From Bimuria novae-zelandiae CBS 107.79 (Eukaryota > Ascomycota > Dothideomycetes > Pleosporales > Didymosphaeriaceae), in the NCBI GenBank assembly GCA_010015655.1, contig ML976661.1, positions 734,955 through 798,954 of the forward strand: DNA of 64,000 nucleotides, written 5' to 3'. This document shows, piece after piece, positions 46,268 to 56,639 of this stretch; within the stretch, counting starts at the first letter, position 1, and every line of letters begins with the position of its first letter. The notes under the pieces were generated by a model. That model worked only from the letters and a program-made list of their open reading frames with translations, was not told the DNA's origin and ran no database searches. A program made the position numbers and the translations under genes.

Positions 46268-46887
46268 TTTCCCAGCTGGCTTGGATAACCCCTTTCTCTT
46301 TACATCTGCGTTCGGATCAGGCATTCCGGGCGTCACGTTTTCTTGCATGGAGATTAGGATTTGGCCTGGTCTGCTAGCGTTCTGTGGGTTTTTATATATG
46401 TATAGTTTTGTCTGCACCCGGATACGGTATAAGGTATGTAACATTAAGTAGTGGACCCGACCTATAACAGCTCTTCGGACATCCGATGGCGTTTAATAAA
46501 CGTACCCATACCAAATACAAAAATTCGGAAATAGCAAAGAAGCTAGCCCCATGGACGCAAAGGTAGAGTCATGAAATTGTGTGGTTTGGGGGCCGTGCTA
46601 CGCTGTTTCAGGCAAGTCGAACGTCTTTACGGACGTATCCCAAGGACTAGAGTACCTAGGCAAGTCGGAGTGTTAGGATCGAACGGTGTAGGAAGAAGGA
46701 ACGTGCAGCGAGGTACGGATTTCCGGTACAACATTTTTTTGTGGTCAACACAAATTGGCTGCTCTAGGTCCCTGAGGATACTCCACTCCTTAGCAGTGAA
46801 GAAAGTATATAAATGCGTCCCTCGCTGCAGTATACTTCTCAGTACGAGACATTCACACTCTCTGACAGTCATACTTCTATTCGCATC
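46268..46887. other. intergenic, upstream of secreted protein gene
   Basis: About 620 bp; contains a TATA box at 46806-46813 and otherwise nothing recognised. Confidence 0.5.
46806..46813 (+). promoter_or_regulatory. TATA box
   Basis: TATATAAA, 75-82 bp before the chosen ATG at 46888, a normal distance for a fungal core promoter. It supports 46888 rather than 46813 as the start. Confidence 0.55.
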
Positions 46888-48021
46888 ATGGTCGTTAAAC
46901 CCCTCCTCCCCGTCCTTGGCCTCGCCGCCTTCGCCCACGCCACCTACGACGTTGTCGAAGAAATCTCGGGTTACAAATTCTACCACTCTGGCCCCACGAA
47001 CGCTGCTACGAAATCCTCATACGAGACGAAATTCTGCCACACCGCACTGCAAAAATTCAGCGCCGACACGAATGTCTCCGACGCCGCGTGTCTCTCCACT
47101 CTGCGCGCGCTCAAAGCGAGCAAAACCCCCGAGGAACTCTTGAGTCACTTCGATGCGGATATCCGCGAAGCGGATGCAACATGGCACGCCGTAGTGCACG
47201 ACTCCACTGGTGCGGCACACGTAGCTGCGACCGCGGATGTAGTGGTCGTCGTCCCGGGGATAACTTCGCTGAGCTTCGCGGCGTATTATTTGAGTGCGTA
47301 CGCGCAGGAGAGTTATCAGAAGATTAATGCGGAGCACTATATCAACCGCGATGATTCCGCCCCGGGGACCCAAGAGATCCTCGAGGGATGGGGCGGCGTG
47401 ACGACGCATTTTTCCCTGGCTACTACGGATCGCGGACAATTCTCGTATTTGCCTGCGCTCCCGGAGTTTGCGATTAAGGTCGCGAGCGATAAGATCCTCC
47501 GCGATGGGACGGGCACGAAGTTCGGTGTTGTGGATATCGCGCTGCAGGATGTCGTCGGGCCGCAGGCAGGGTTAGAAGAAGGGGAACAGGGTGTGCATAT
47601 CTTGTCAAGTGTGTGGTATGGGGATGGGGCGCCGAGGGGGTTTGTAGAGGTTGAAGCGGAACATGTGGTTGTGAAAATTGTAAATCATGCTCTTAATGCG
47701 AAGGCGGGGTATGATAATGGGGCGATTGTGCTGAGGGAGTTGCTGGCGGGGTTGTGTGCTTTGTTTCCCACGATGGGGGGGGTGTGCGGCTTAAACAGTT
47801 GGAGGATGTATTTTAGGCCGGTATGCGTGGTTGATACCTTAGGTAACCATGGTCGGGGGTATTGGTTTCCTGCGAGGTATTTCCGATCGTTTGGGTCCAA
47901 GGTTCCGGGAGGGTGGTTGTGTAAACTAAAGAGGAACTCATCGCCTTCAGTGGCACCTGTCGATATATCGCGTTATGTTGGTGCATCTCGTATGAGGCGT
48001 TCAGGTCGTCGGGGGCGATAA
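46888..48021 (+). CDS. secreted protein of unknown family
   Basis: One exon of 377 residues from MVVKPLLPVLGLAAFAHATY, a clear signal peptide with likely cleavage after AHA. The mature part has a regular, folded-looking pattern up to about residue 300 (for example YKFYHSGPTNAATKSSYETK, WHAVVHDSTGAAHVAATADV, SLSFAAYYLSAYAQESYQKI). The last ~70 residues are basic and irregular (ending RRSGRRGR) and might be read-through of a missed intron or of 3' sequence. Few Cys (about six). No known enzymatic motif recognised. Strong codon bias towards G/C and the TATA box argue that it is expressed. Confidence 0.68.
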   Translation: MVVKPLLPVLGLAAFAHATYDVVEEISGYKFYHSGPTNAATKSSYETKFCHTALQKFSADTNVSDAACLSTLRALKASKTPEELLSHFDADIREADATWHAVVHDSTGAAHVAATADVVVVVPGITSLSFAAYYLSAYAQESYQKINAEHYINRDDSAPGTQEILEGWGGVTTHFSLATTDRGQFSYLPALPEFAIKVASDKILRDGTGTKFGVVDIALQDVVGPQAGLEEGEQGVHILSSVWYGDGAPRGFVEVEAEHVVVKIVNHALNAKAGYDNGAIVLRELLAGLCALFPTMGGVCGLNSWRMYFRPVCVVDTLGNHGRGYWFPARYFRSFGSKVPGGWLCKLKRNSSPSVAPVDISRYVGASRMRRSGRRGR

Positions 48022-48291
48022 AGCAAACCCTGAGTCTGAATACGTCTTGGCTTGATTCTCCCGATGTGAGAGCTATCGCTTCTTATCCATGTCAATTAAG
48101 TCGTTCAAAATATAGCTTTTTGGAACAGAAATCTCGCCGTGGAAATCGTGATTCGTTGGAGCAATTTCTTCCTGTGAGGAAAGCCACCGCAGCCATCCGT
48201 TGTTTTCGAAGCCAGTCGTATCGGCGCAACCATTTGAATCAAGACTATCCATCGCCAGGACTGTATGTGTTCCCACATTTTCTAGGTTGTC

Positions 48292-49758
48292 CTATGGAGG
48301 GCGTTGGTCTAAGGCACCATGGTCATTAACTGTGAGCATCCAAGCACTGAGCTCAAAGGTATCCTCCCTTGTGTCATGCCCAACCTGAAGCAAAAAGTGA
48401 GTGCAGCCAACCGGTGGAATTTCGTTCCACCTCAACATGTTTGTGCACAAGATTAGGGCCTTTCGGGAGTCGTACGGGATTCCTGAAAGGTTTGTACATC
48501 CATTTTCCTTGTACATGCAGTGTATCGCTCTAGGTGCTTCTGCTGCCGGCGAAGGGTAAGCATAATGTACGGGGATGGAAGTTGTAGAGAGTATTTCGGC
48601 ATCCAAAGAGCTCTGTAACTGAGACATGGTAATCCCCAGGGCCTGAATCAATGTGTAGAGGCGTTCCCTGCTGCACCATGCACCGTAGTATTCGCCAGCC
48701 CTCCAGAAAAGGTCGATAGTGCCCTCCGTGTAGTCCACTGTTAGAGTCTCAGATCGTCCATTATAGCCGATTAGTGCTAGTAGAGAATATATCCGATCGC
48801 GTTTGTCAGCGCATTGAGAAGTTAGCCGAAGGTCTATGAGATCCCAGAATTCGGGGCTGTCGATCTCGAATGCTGATTCCTTCAGATGAATCGTCGCTCG
48901 GGCGGAATTCGGGGTCAAGCCTGCCCGCTCAGTTTCCCGGTTTTGCTTGCGACTCATCACTTCGACATTCAAGTCATGTCCGTGGCTATGTAACCATGTC
49001 TCGAACAAACCGTATGCCTGAGAACTTCTCGCCCAGCCATTTCAGCGTACTGCAAGCGCAAGGCCGAAATATGTCCATGGAATGAACTCGCGTCCAAAGA
49101 CGAGTTTGATGTTTGCTTGAAAGATTATTTCTTGTGTAATCCAGGCCCTGGTCCAGTAGGGATGGCCACAGAAATCTTCGAGATCTTTCCTGACACAGTT
49201 GGTATCATACGCCTGTTCTTGGAACGGATCGATCCAGCCTGTTTGATGCGACAAGAAGGAATACCCGAGGTCCGACCCCAGCCAGGATGAACTATGTTTT
49301 ACTTTGACATTATTACCAAGCCATATAAGAACTTCAGCTACGTTCTGATATATGATCCCCATTCTTTGCAACTGGTGGCCTTTCTCGACAATGTCCTCTT
49401 GATTGATACACAAGGCGTTAATCCACAGTCGCTCAGCTGCAGTAGTCGTGTCGCAGCATTCACTTCTCATTTCTAGGAACTCGTAAAGGTTTCTGCGGAC
49501 GCGCAAGACCCTTCCGTTCACGAGGATGTAGTAGGTCAAGTGGAGATCGCCCCACGTGTAGGACAAACACTTGTATACTGGTGGGTTGACTGGTGGCTCT
49601 GGGAGATCGACGTGGGTCATGTTGACTTCTATAAGGTGTCCTTTGCGTCTGGGGCGGACAGTTATCAGCCGAATCATGGTCTTCTTTTCCAATGCCTCGT
49701 ACTCGCACGGAGACATTTGTGCGGCTGCATGGTTTTGAGCTGAGCTAAGGCGTTCCAT
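48292..49758 (-). pseudogene. HET-domain gene with one in-frame stop
   Basis: One frame of 488 codons, broken only by a TGA at 49042-49044. The HET domain (heterokaryon incompatibility) spans about residues 25-225: RPRRKGHLIEV, YKCLSYTWGD, LWINALCINQED, ...QLQRMGIIYQNVAEVLIWLG, and PYWTRAWITQEI with FGREFIPW. After the stop the same frame continues with the typical downstream DKRDRIYSLLALIGY and TVDYTEGTIDLF. HET proteins trigger cell death when incompatible hyphae fuse. The stop would leave a ~238-residue protein containing the HET domain alone. A 33-nt GT...AG segment spanning the stop exists but is shorter than normal introns. Classed as pseudogene or truncated allele. Confidence 0.75.
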
Positions 49759-51171
49759 CGTTGTTTTTCAATAAATAAGAACTACGCCTGGATTTCCTTC
49801 TAGGAGTGTTGATGCAGTGAGGGAACTCAGTTGTGTGCATACGCAATAAAGAAAAGCTGTTTCTGTTTCGGTTTCGCAAAGGCCACGAAAGGACATGTTA
49901 TTCCATCGTTGTACGCCGTTGTACGCATGAGGACTCGGGGTCTGATTGTGGACCGAGATGATCGATTGAGTCGTCCGTCGTTGAGTGTTTGGATCGCTCA
50001 TTGATTGGGACTGTGAACATCATCAGGCAGCAGTCTGGTGCGTGAGACGGTATCGAAAGAGCTGCCAAGTCTTGTTTATCAGTCCATTCAGTGAAGCAGG
50101 AACGATGGAGCTAGCCTATATAGCTTATCTCCCGATGGTCACCCATCATCACTCGTACATAGAATACATATATTCCCCGATACACGTTCCTGTGGCATTC
50201 AGCATCCTGGTGAAAATGCGTCCAACCCAAAGTCTCGGAACACACGAGAACCAAGAATACTGGAGTCCTCTGGATACAATTGATCAAAATTATTATGGGT
50301 AAATCAAGTTCCTCAGTGAAAGGGATGTCGGCAAACAATTCTTCAAAACCTATTTTCTACCGTACATACTTTATATATACAATATAAAGGAAAGGCCTCA
50401 AAGTTATTCTGCAATACGCAACTAACTCCCCTTACTTGGTTATCAATCTTGCAAGGAAATCTAGGCGTAGTTCTTGTTACTAGATTTTGGAAGATGAAAG
50501 GTAAAGACAGCGCGAGGCCCTGCGCATCAGATCATTGCTAGTTAATTGCCGTTCTGTAGAGTTGTAAATAACAAGGCCGTCTCGCGAAGTGCGTAGGATA
50601 TTCTCGAAGGTGATTAGGGAATTCGATAATTTATTAACAGGGGATATAACTGCTCGCGATGTCTTGAGGTTGAACATATCTTCGTGAGAGCAAAAATTTC
50701 GAGTCACTGCCTCGATTTCATGATCCATCTCAACATTGTGCATTATGCCCTGATTTTCACCAAAAGAGTATGGTGTTAACAATGAAGTGGACACCGGGCT
50801 TTTGTGAAATCACAAGTAGAGGGCAGCTGGGGGAAGTTAGCCCGCGCCATGTAGTATATCATACGGTACCCACCACTTCAAACTTTCAATTTCTCTCCTC
50901 ACAACACCAAACGAAACCTTGATACGAACAAAAGGAAGCAGTACCAACTTCGAAATGTCCATTATGACTGTGGTCACTCGAAGCGTGTCCTGCAGGGTGA
51001 CGCTTGTCCCTAAGTCCGATACAACAAGTACTCGAACGACATTCCCTCACATTGCCCCGTGGCCCAGATTCAACACATCAACATCCCCGGTGACTGTCGC
51101 GTCGAGAGTGCTCTCATCGCCGCGTGCTCCAGATCTGCGATCAGCGAGTACGCCAGATCCAAGCACAAGCC
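49759..51171. other. intergenic, 1.4 kb
   Basis: No supportable gene. The stretch 50300-50700 is somewhat AT-rich. A CT/CA-rich leader-like stretch at 50880-50920 may belong to the 51172 gene, in which case that gene has a longer leader or a missed first exon. Confidence 0.45.
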
Positions 51172-51822
51172 ATGGATACTACTCGCCGCATCCTCGTCGC
51201 GCTGGCTCAGTGGTCCGGTGGTGCATTTCAGCCGCGTTCGTATCCCGCCGACCTGGAGCCTACCTGGACGGGTGCCTCGCTGTCCAGCTACCACGACCAC
51301 CTGCGCATGATGGATGCGGCTTACTTCGGAACGCAAGAGGCGCATTGGTGGTTGTCCCTGATCTACACAAACGCCCAGCATGTCATCCTCGCGGGATACC
51401 ACCGCTTCCCACATGAGCAATTGGGAATTCAGGGATTCGCCAACGCTATACTCGCTCCTGCCGAACGCTGGGTTGTGGATGTGGGTCCCAACCTTGAGGA
51501 AGTCGCTCATGCCATGGAGAATTTGGGGCCGATGATTCTCGCTGAAGCAGCCAAGGGAGATAAGAAGCGCGTGGAAGTTATGGAGGCGAATGGTGCCGGC
51601 CAACCGATGACCTTGGCTTTCCGGGACGGTGTTCAGTCCACTGGCAGCCATGCAGTACTTCCAACAGCTGGACGCGTGAACTCTTCCATCGGTGCGGAAG
51701 CTGTTCAGGCTGCGACTAGTGAGGACACCCAAGCCATCACGGCGGTACAGCCCTCGCAGGCCACACTCAATGATATCAACGATATCATCGAGAAGCTATC
51801 TCGTCAGCACCTTACCAATTAA
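51172..51822 (+). CDS. hypothetical protein, 216 aa
   Basis: Starts at ATG 51172 (MDTTRRILVALAQWSGG). The frame is open further upstream to a GTG at 51124, so a missed first exon is possible. It contains an aromatic-rich central segment (TQEAHWWLSLIYTNAQHVIL, then YHRFPHEQLGIQGF) and a Ser/Thr/Ala/Gln-rich C-terminus ending in a short helix (LNDINDIIEKLSRQ). No signal peptide, membrane helix or known domain recognised. G/C-rich third positions resemble real genes of this window, and competing frames here are less regular. Confidence 0.5.
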   Translation: MDTTRRILVALAQWSGGAFQPRSYPADLEPTWTGASLSSYHDHLRMMDAAYFGTQEAHWWLSLIYTNAQHVILAGYHRFPHEQLGIQGFANAILAPAERWVVDVGPNLEEVAHAMENLGPMILAEAAKGDKKRVEVMEANGAGQPMTLAFRDGVQSTGSHAVLPTAGRVNSSIGAEAVQAATSEDTQAITAVQPSQATLNDINDIIEKLSRQHLTN

Positions 51823-52412
51823 GGGGTTGGTTTATGACCAACCCTGATCCGGACGGGTGGACACCTGGAAATGGCGGACGTGAAATGAGAAGAAGTAACG
51901 GATTCGGAAATTTTTATGTGAGAGCCAGGGTGTTAAGGCCTCAAGGGTTTGGAAAGGAGATTCTGGGGATTCTTGCGGAACACGAAGCGCTCTCTTAGGA
52001 ATGAGTAGCTTCGGATATCATGTTGTCGAAATTTCAACTATGCTGTAAAAGAGATGTGCCAGCTCTTATGCCCGTGATGTGTACATTGTGCGATCTACAC
52101 TTGTGAATGGATTATAATAAAGCTCGGTATCAGAGGAATGGTGGAATTTTGTAATAGAACAGTACGAGGATTGCAATGACGTTCAGATTGATAGACTATC
52201 CACCTCGTGCCGGGTCGGACATTTGACACGTGGATGTGGGGCCGCCGGCGGAGAGGTTCGCGCTAACCACTCTAGGACGGCCGATTTGCGGAGGAAGTCG
52301 CGATGTCATCATCGATCGCGTCGCGTCGAGTTCAGAACATTGTTTCCACAACCTTGAATCAACCCGTCTACTTCAAAATGTACTTCCAACTACCTCATAG
52401 CGAACAGAATTC
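51823..52412. other. intergenic, 590 bp
   Basis: 3' flank of the 51172 gene (an AATAAA-like signal near 52117) and upstream region of the SDR gene; no gene seen. Confidence 0.45.
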
Positions 52413-53255
52413 ATGGCGCCGTGGTCTCTCGTATCTCCAGCCTCTAGAGGCATTGGATTCGCCCTTGCGAGGAGAGTCCTACAGACAACGAAAGCACCCC
52501 TCGTAGCCACGGCGCGGAAAGATCTTGAAAGCACAAGGGAGAGGCTTCTTGAAGGCCTAGACGTAGATGAGAAACGACTCACGATGCTTGAACTTGATGT
52601 TCTCGGTACGTTCGCACTCCCACCCACCAGCCAATCTTAACCAACTCCCACAGACGAATCCACAATCGCCAATGCCGTGGCAGCGTGCAAAGACAAATTT
52701 CCAACAACTAGCGAACAATTACAACTAGCTTTCGTCATACCAGGGATCCTGTATCCGGAGAAGTCACCAGCGCAGATCAACGCAGACGACACGCTCCTAA
52801 CCTTCCGCACCAATACCCTCGGCCCAATGCTCATGATCAAGCACTTCGCCCCTTTCCTCGCTAAGAAAAGATCCGAAACCCCCGACCCAACCGACCTCCA
52901 AGGCTTGCCCAACATCTCCACCATGGCCATCATGTCCGCCCGCGTCGGCAGCATCTCCGACAACCGCCTGGGTGGCTGGTACAGCTACCGCGCCTCCAAA
53001 GCGGCCGTGAACCAGCTGGTTAAGACTTTCGACAATCATCTGAGGATGGAGTCGGGGGAGAAGGCGATGTCTATCGCGCTGCATCCAGGGACCGTGAAGA
53101 CAGAGTTTAGCAAGGAGTTTTGGGGCGGCGTCAAGAAGGAGAAGTTGTTTGAGAAGGAGTGGGTGGCGGAGCGGTTGGTGGATGTGGTGAGGACGGAGGG
53201 GGTGGAGGGGAGAGGGAGGTGCTGGGATTGGGAGGGGAAGGAGGTGCCTCCGTGA
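52413..53255 (+). CDS. short-chain dehydrogenase/reductase
   Basis: Two exons (52413-52605, 52654-53255; 48-nt phase-1 intron) give 264 residues. The Rossmann nucleotide motif reads SPASRGIGFALAR, with the usual first Gly of TGxxxGIG replaced by Ser-Pro, as in a known fungal SDR subgroup. Downstream are an LELDVLDEST strand-end, the NTLGPMLMIKHF helix, a catalytic Ser (about 159, in IMSARVGS) and Tyr176-Arg-Ala-Ser-Lys180 (YSYRASKAA), then LHPGTVKTEF. The usual NNAG is replaced by VIPGIL. All catalytic residues are present, so a functional NAD(P)-dependent oxidoreductase is expected; substrate unknown. The C-terminus is Gly/Glu-rich (VEGRGRCWDWEGKEVPP), normal for this group. Confidence 0.87.
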
Positions 53256-55198
53256 GCAGACCTCACAACACTTTACCTCCTTGTGACGGGTTGATTAACG
53301 CAGATACCAACCATTTTTGCAAGTACCCTCTTCTTTCCCATTCCAAATTCCATCTCTGCGGATGAACACCGCGTGTTCCCCCATCAAACTACCCATCCAA
53401 CCATCATCAGCTACCCGCAGCAACTGTTACACGCGACAGCAACACAACCACGACGGCCCGGCACAGTCGCACCCGCTCGTACGCAGCCATCCCGCTCGCG
53501 CAATTCGCTAACATAGGGCGGGGCTCAGCATCGCACGTCGATATACGCACGTCGGGCGAGAACGCCACCAATGTGGCATGCGGTGTTGTTGAGTGTTGCA
53601 GATGAGGTGCTTTAAGGGCGGGGTGAGGTATTGCGGGATTAATGAGGTTAGTTTATCGTGTATAGGAATTGATTGGGTTGCTTTGGTGTTGGTTAGGTGC
53701 AGGTATAGCTTGGAAGAAATGATTTGCGCGGACCGGGGGAGGGCATCGGATGCCTGGTGTGTTGTGCTAGATGGGAGGTGTTTGTGCGATACCACCGCGG
53801 ATGACGGCATGGTGTGGCACAGCGGATACATAGTGCTTGGTTGAATATCAGCGTGCTTGCGCAGCACCTAATTGGACCTTCTAGACGGGCTATAAGCACT
53901 GCTGAGCTTAAGCTCATGCGTTCAGGAGCTGGGGGTGCAGTATACTCTCTATACATGCATATATCAACCGCACAGCCTTAAATTGAAGCCCGTTGTGGAG
54001 CGAGTCAATGTAACCCTCTGGTGGATTTCACAATGCAGGCACCCGCCTGCTACCACCCTACCTCGATGGATGGGCGGTGCTGGATCGAATGGAGGCGACG
54101 TGACGGGATTGATTTGGAGTTTCGTGCATGAAGCCATAGTGACAAATACTATCCAACTGAATGGAAATGTCAGGAGGCGAAAGATCAAAGGGCTGGGTAC
54201 TGCCATGCACGAAACCCGCAAAAATGGGCGCGGAGCGACTTGGGCAGAATCAGTAGCAGAGTTATTGCGCTCTGAGTGCTCATCGGCGCGTGCGTATGAA
54301 ATACAGAATCCACCAAGCGCGCGGCAAACTGAGTCGCCGTCTCAGACATGTGTGTTCTCGAACGCGAGGCTGATTCGAGTCACACCTGAGCGCAGCGACG
54401 TTCGTAACAGGCTCAAACCTAGACTTCTCTCTGCCGGACTTTGAGATTTTGATGTCTTTCTAAATGTAGACTGGGTTCTCCTTGCAGTCTTCTTGATCAT
54501 TTATTGTTTACAAGGGTATTGGTGGAGGCTTAACCCTCCGAAGAGCAGGACCCTCGGCCTTTCGAAGCGATTTGAGCGGTGAAAGGTGTGCCGGGCGTAG
54601 ATCTTGCAGTTGATAGATCTGGGTTTAGATGTCCAGGGTTGAGCAAACGGCCCGAAGCTGGCACAGATCAGGTTCCGACCGAAGGGCGATGGGCCGATGG
54701 TGGAGATTGCTTTTTCTCCCGCAATCCTCGTGCAAAGCGGCGCGGTCGCCACTTTATTCCACCCAACACCTGAGTTCCCCGCAACAGTCTTATGCAAGCA
54801 ATTGTACAAAGATACCTACAACGAGGGTCAGGTGTCAACTGTCAGGTGGCAGCATCGGACCGTTTCAAGCGGGTCCGAGGGGCGGGACAAGCGAGTGGCT
54901 TGTAGATCGTTCATAGGACTAACAAATGAGGAACGACGGTCTCTTTGAGCATGCCACACGTGCCGCAGGACTCGACTCTCTCGACTCTCTCGAAGCCTGG
55001 GTTGTAGGCGCACAAAACACGGTCATTGATATTAACGTGCCATGTCGTGCTCGCACACGGGGGCTGCAATGATGCAGCGATGCACCCCACGGCTGCGTCG
55101 CGGCATTGTTGATGGGCGTTGCAGGCGGTTGCGCTAGAGGTTCCCCAGGTCCACTGATAAGTGCTAGCCCGTCTCCACTCCTACACGAGAGAGAGATA
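53256..55198. other. intergenic, 1.9 kb
   Basis: Normal composition up to the TA of the Tc1/mariner insertion. The longest frame (53935-54444) and others show no recognisable domain or consistent coding pattern, so none is called. Confidence 0.4.
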
Positions 55199-56515
55199 CT
55201 GTGGTATCAGGCAAAAGTGAGGTGAGTGGCCCGCGCACAGCAGGGATGCCTGACTCGATACAAAACGGACGCCACTAAACAGAAATACCATTAGCTCTAT
55301 GTAATTTATATAATAATGCTTGTACCTCTATCGTGTGCTATCCACCACAACATCACTACAATGTCTCCCCTATTAACACTAACTCGTTAATACCTTACTT
55401 ATAACTAACGCCTCTAGATACGCACCTTGCGTCTAGCTAGGCATATTTACCTATTTATTACTAACCTTTTTAAGGTCTTAAAAAGATAAGTTACCTGCGT
55501 AATTACTAGCGCACGCGTTACGCTAAAGAAGCGCACTAGTTATTTATCCTCCCTTATAAATAAATAAGTAGACTAGCTTAAAGAATTTATTAAATCCTCT
55601 TAAAAGGGGAGGTAAATAAGTTTCCTACGCCTTATAAAGGGTCCCTTTACTTACTAGGACGTTAGTAAATACGTAATTTAGAATACTTTATAAAATAAAG
55701 GGTATACTTACTATATTACTCTTGCTAAGCCTCCTTTTACTAAAAAGAATTGTTAGCTATGCCTCGCGTAGGCAAAAGCTTACGCTAACTAGTCTCTCTA
55801 GTAGTAGTATATAATCTTCTAGAGTAATAAAACTTAGGTGACTAGTAATTAGTATTATAAGAAGTAGGTTACTAGGCGCCCTAAAGAAGAATTAGATCCC
55901 TTCTATATTATTAAGAAACTATATAAGAAGCGTAGCTAGATGTTCTAAGGTTACTTCTTAGGTACGACGAAGGGGCCGTCAGTGTTTTAAAAGAAGGAAT
56001 AGAAGAGTATTAATAAAAAGAGCTATTATAAGAGAGTTATACCTCTTATTTACGGATAGCTACGCCTTAATCTATATTTTTAATTTATATAAGATAGCGC
56101 TCCTAGGCACGCTACTACTTATATAATTAAAGGGCTTTAATTAAGAGGAATTTACCTTATCTTTTAGCTAGCGTTCTCGCTAGATCTTAACCTAATTAAG
56201 GTAGTATAGAATAAGATAAAGGACTATATTAAGTAGTATTATTTTAATCTACCTAAGGGTAAGTAGCGTATATATAGCTAGCTACGTAATATTATATAGG
56301 AAGCGTAGGACTTAATTAGAAGTAAAATATTTAGGAAGCTTATTAAGAGCATGCTAGCTAAATACTAGGCTATAATTAATACGAAAGGTAGTCACACTAG
56401 GTACTAAAATTTATACATAAAAGAGGACAAGCGTGCGAAATTTACATGGCTCGGCATCTTGGCGACACCCCTGTTGTGCGCGGGCCACTCACCTCACTTT
56501 TGCCTGATACCACAG
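55199..56515 (+). mobile_element. complete Tc1/mariner transposon, RIP-degraded
   Basis: 1,317 bp between ~47-bp inverted repeats (CTGTGGTATCAGGC..., one or two differences between ends) and TA duplications (55197-55198, 56516-56517). Plus-strand transposase remains are split by stops but recognisable: an N-terminal HTH-like region near 55400-55600, PFYIIKKLYKKRS near 55890-55935, YFLGTTKGPSVF near 55945-55990, RGIYLI near 56145, then the DDE_3 signature region LDLN and KIKDYIK near 56180-56235. Interior TA-rich, termini intact. It ends 124 bp before the start codon of the Zn2Cys6 gene. The partial copy at 1-1086 is the same family in opposite orientation. Confidence 0.92.
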
Positions 56516-56639
56516 TACGACGTTCTTCCGCATGCTAGCAGCCAGCCTGCCCGCAACCAAGTCTTCAAAATAGCGTACAAGTAGATGCTGGCTTCCCAAA
56601 CGCTGGGCCCATGCATCGCCAGATGCTCTCTCGGCGCCT

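Noticed and set aside
49025..49062. 33-nt intron removing the HET stop
   Set aside because: GT and AG are present and the length keeps frame, but it is shorter than any other intron here (46 nt or more) and lacks a good branch site; kept only as an alternative.
50919..51416. 165-codon frame overlapping the 51172 gene
   Set aside because: Ser/Pro/Arg-rich without pattern, typical of an alternative frame; the overlapping frame from 51172 is more regular.
53935..54444. 169-codon frame
   Set aside because: No domain, no signal, irregular composition and no supporting promoter or intron signals.
1..56515. Inverted Tc1 copies plus TA-rich blocks read as a centromere
   Set aside because: Genes of ordinary composition occupy most of the interval and each TA-rich block is explained by a named transposon.
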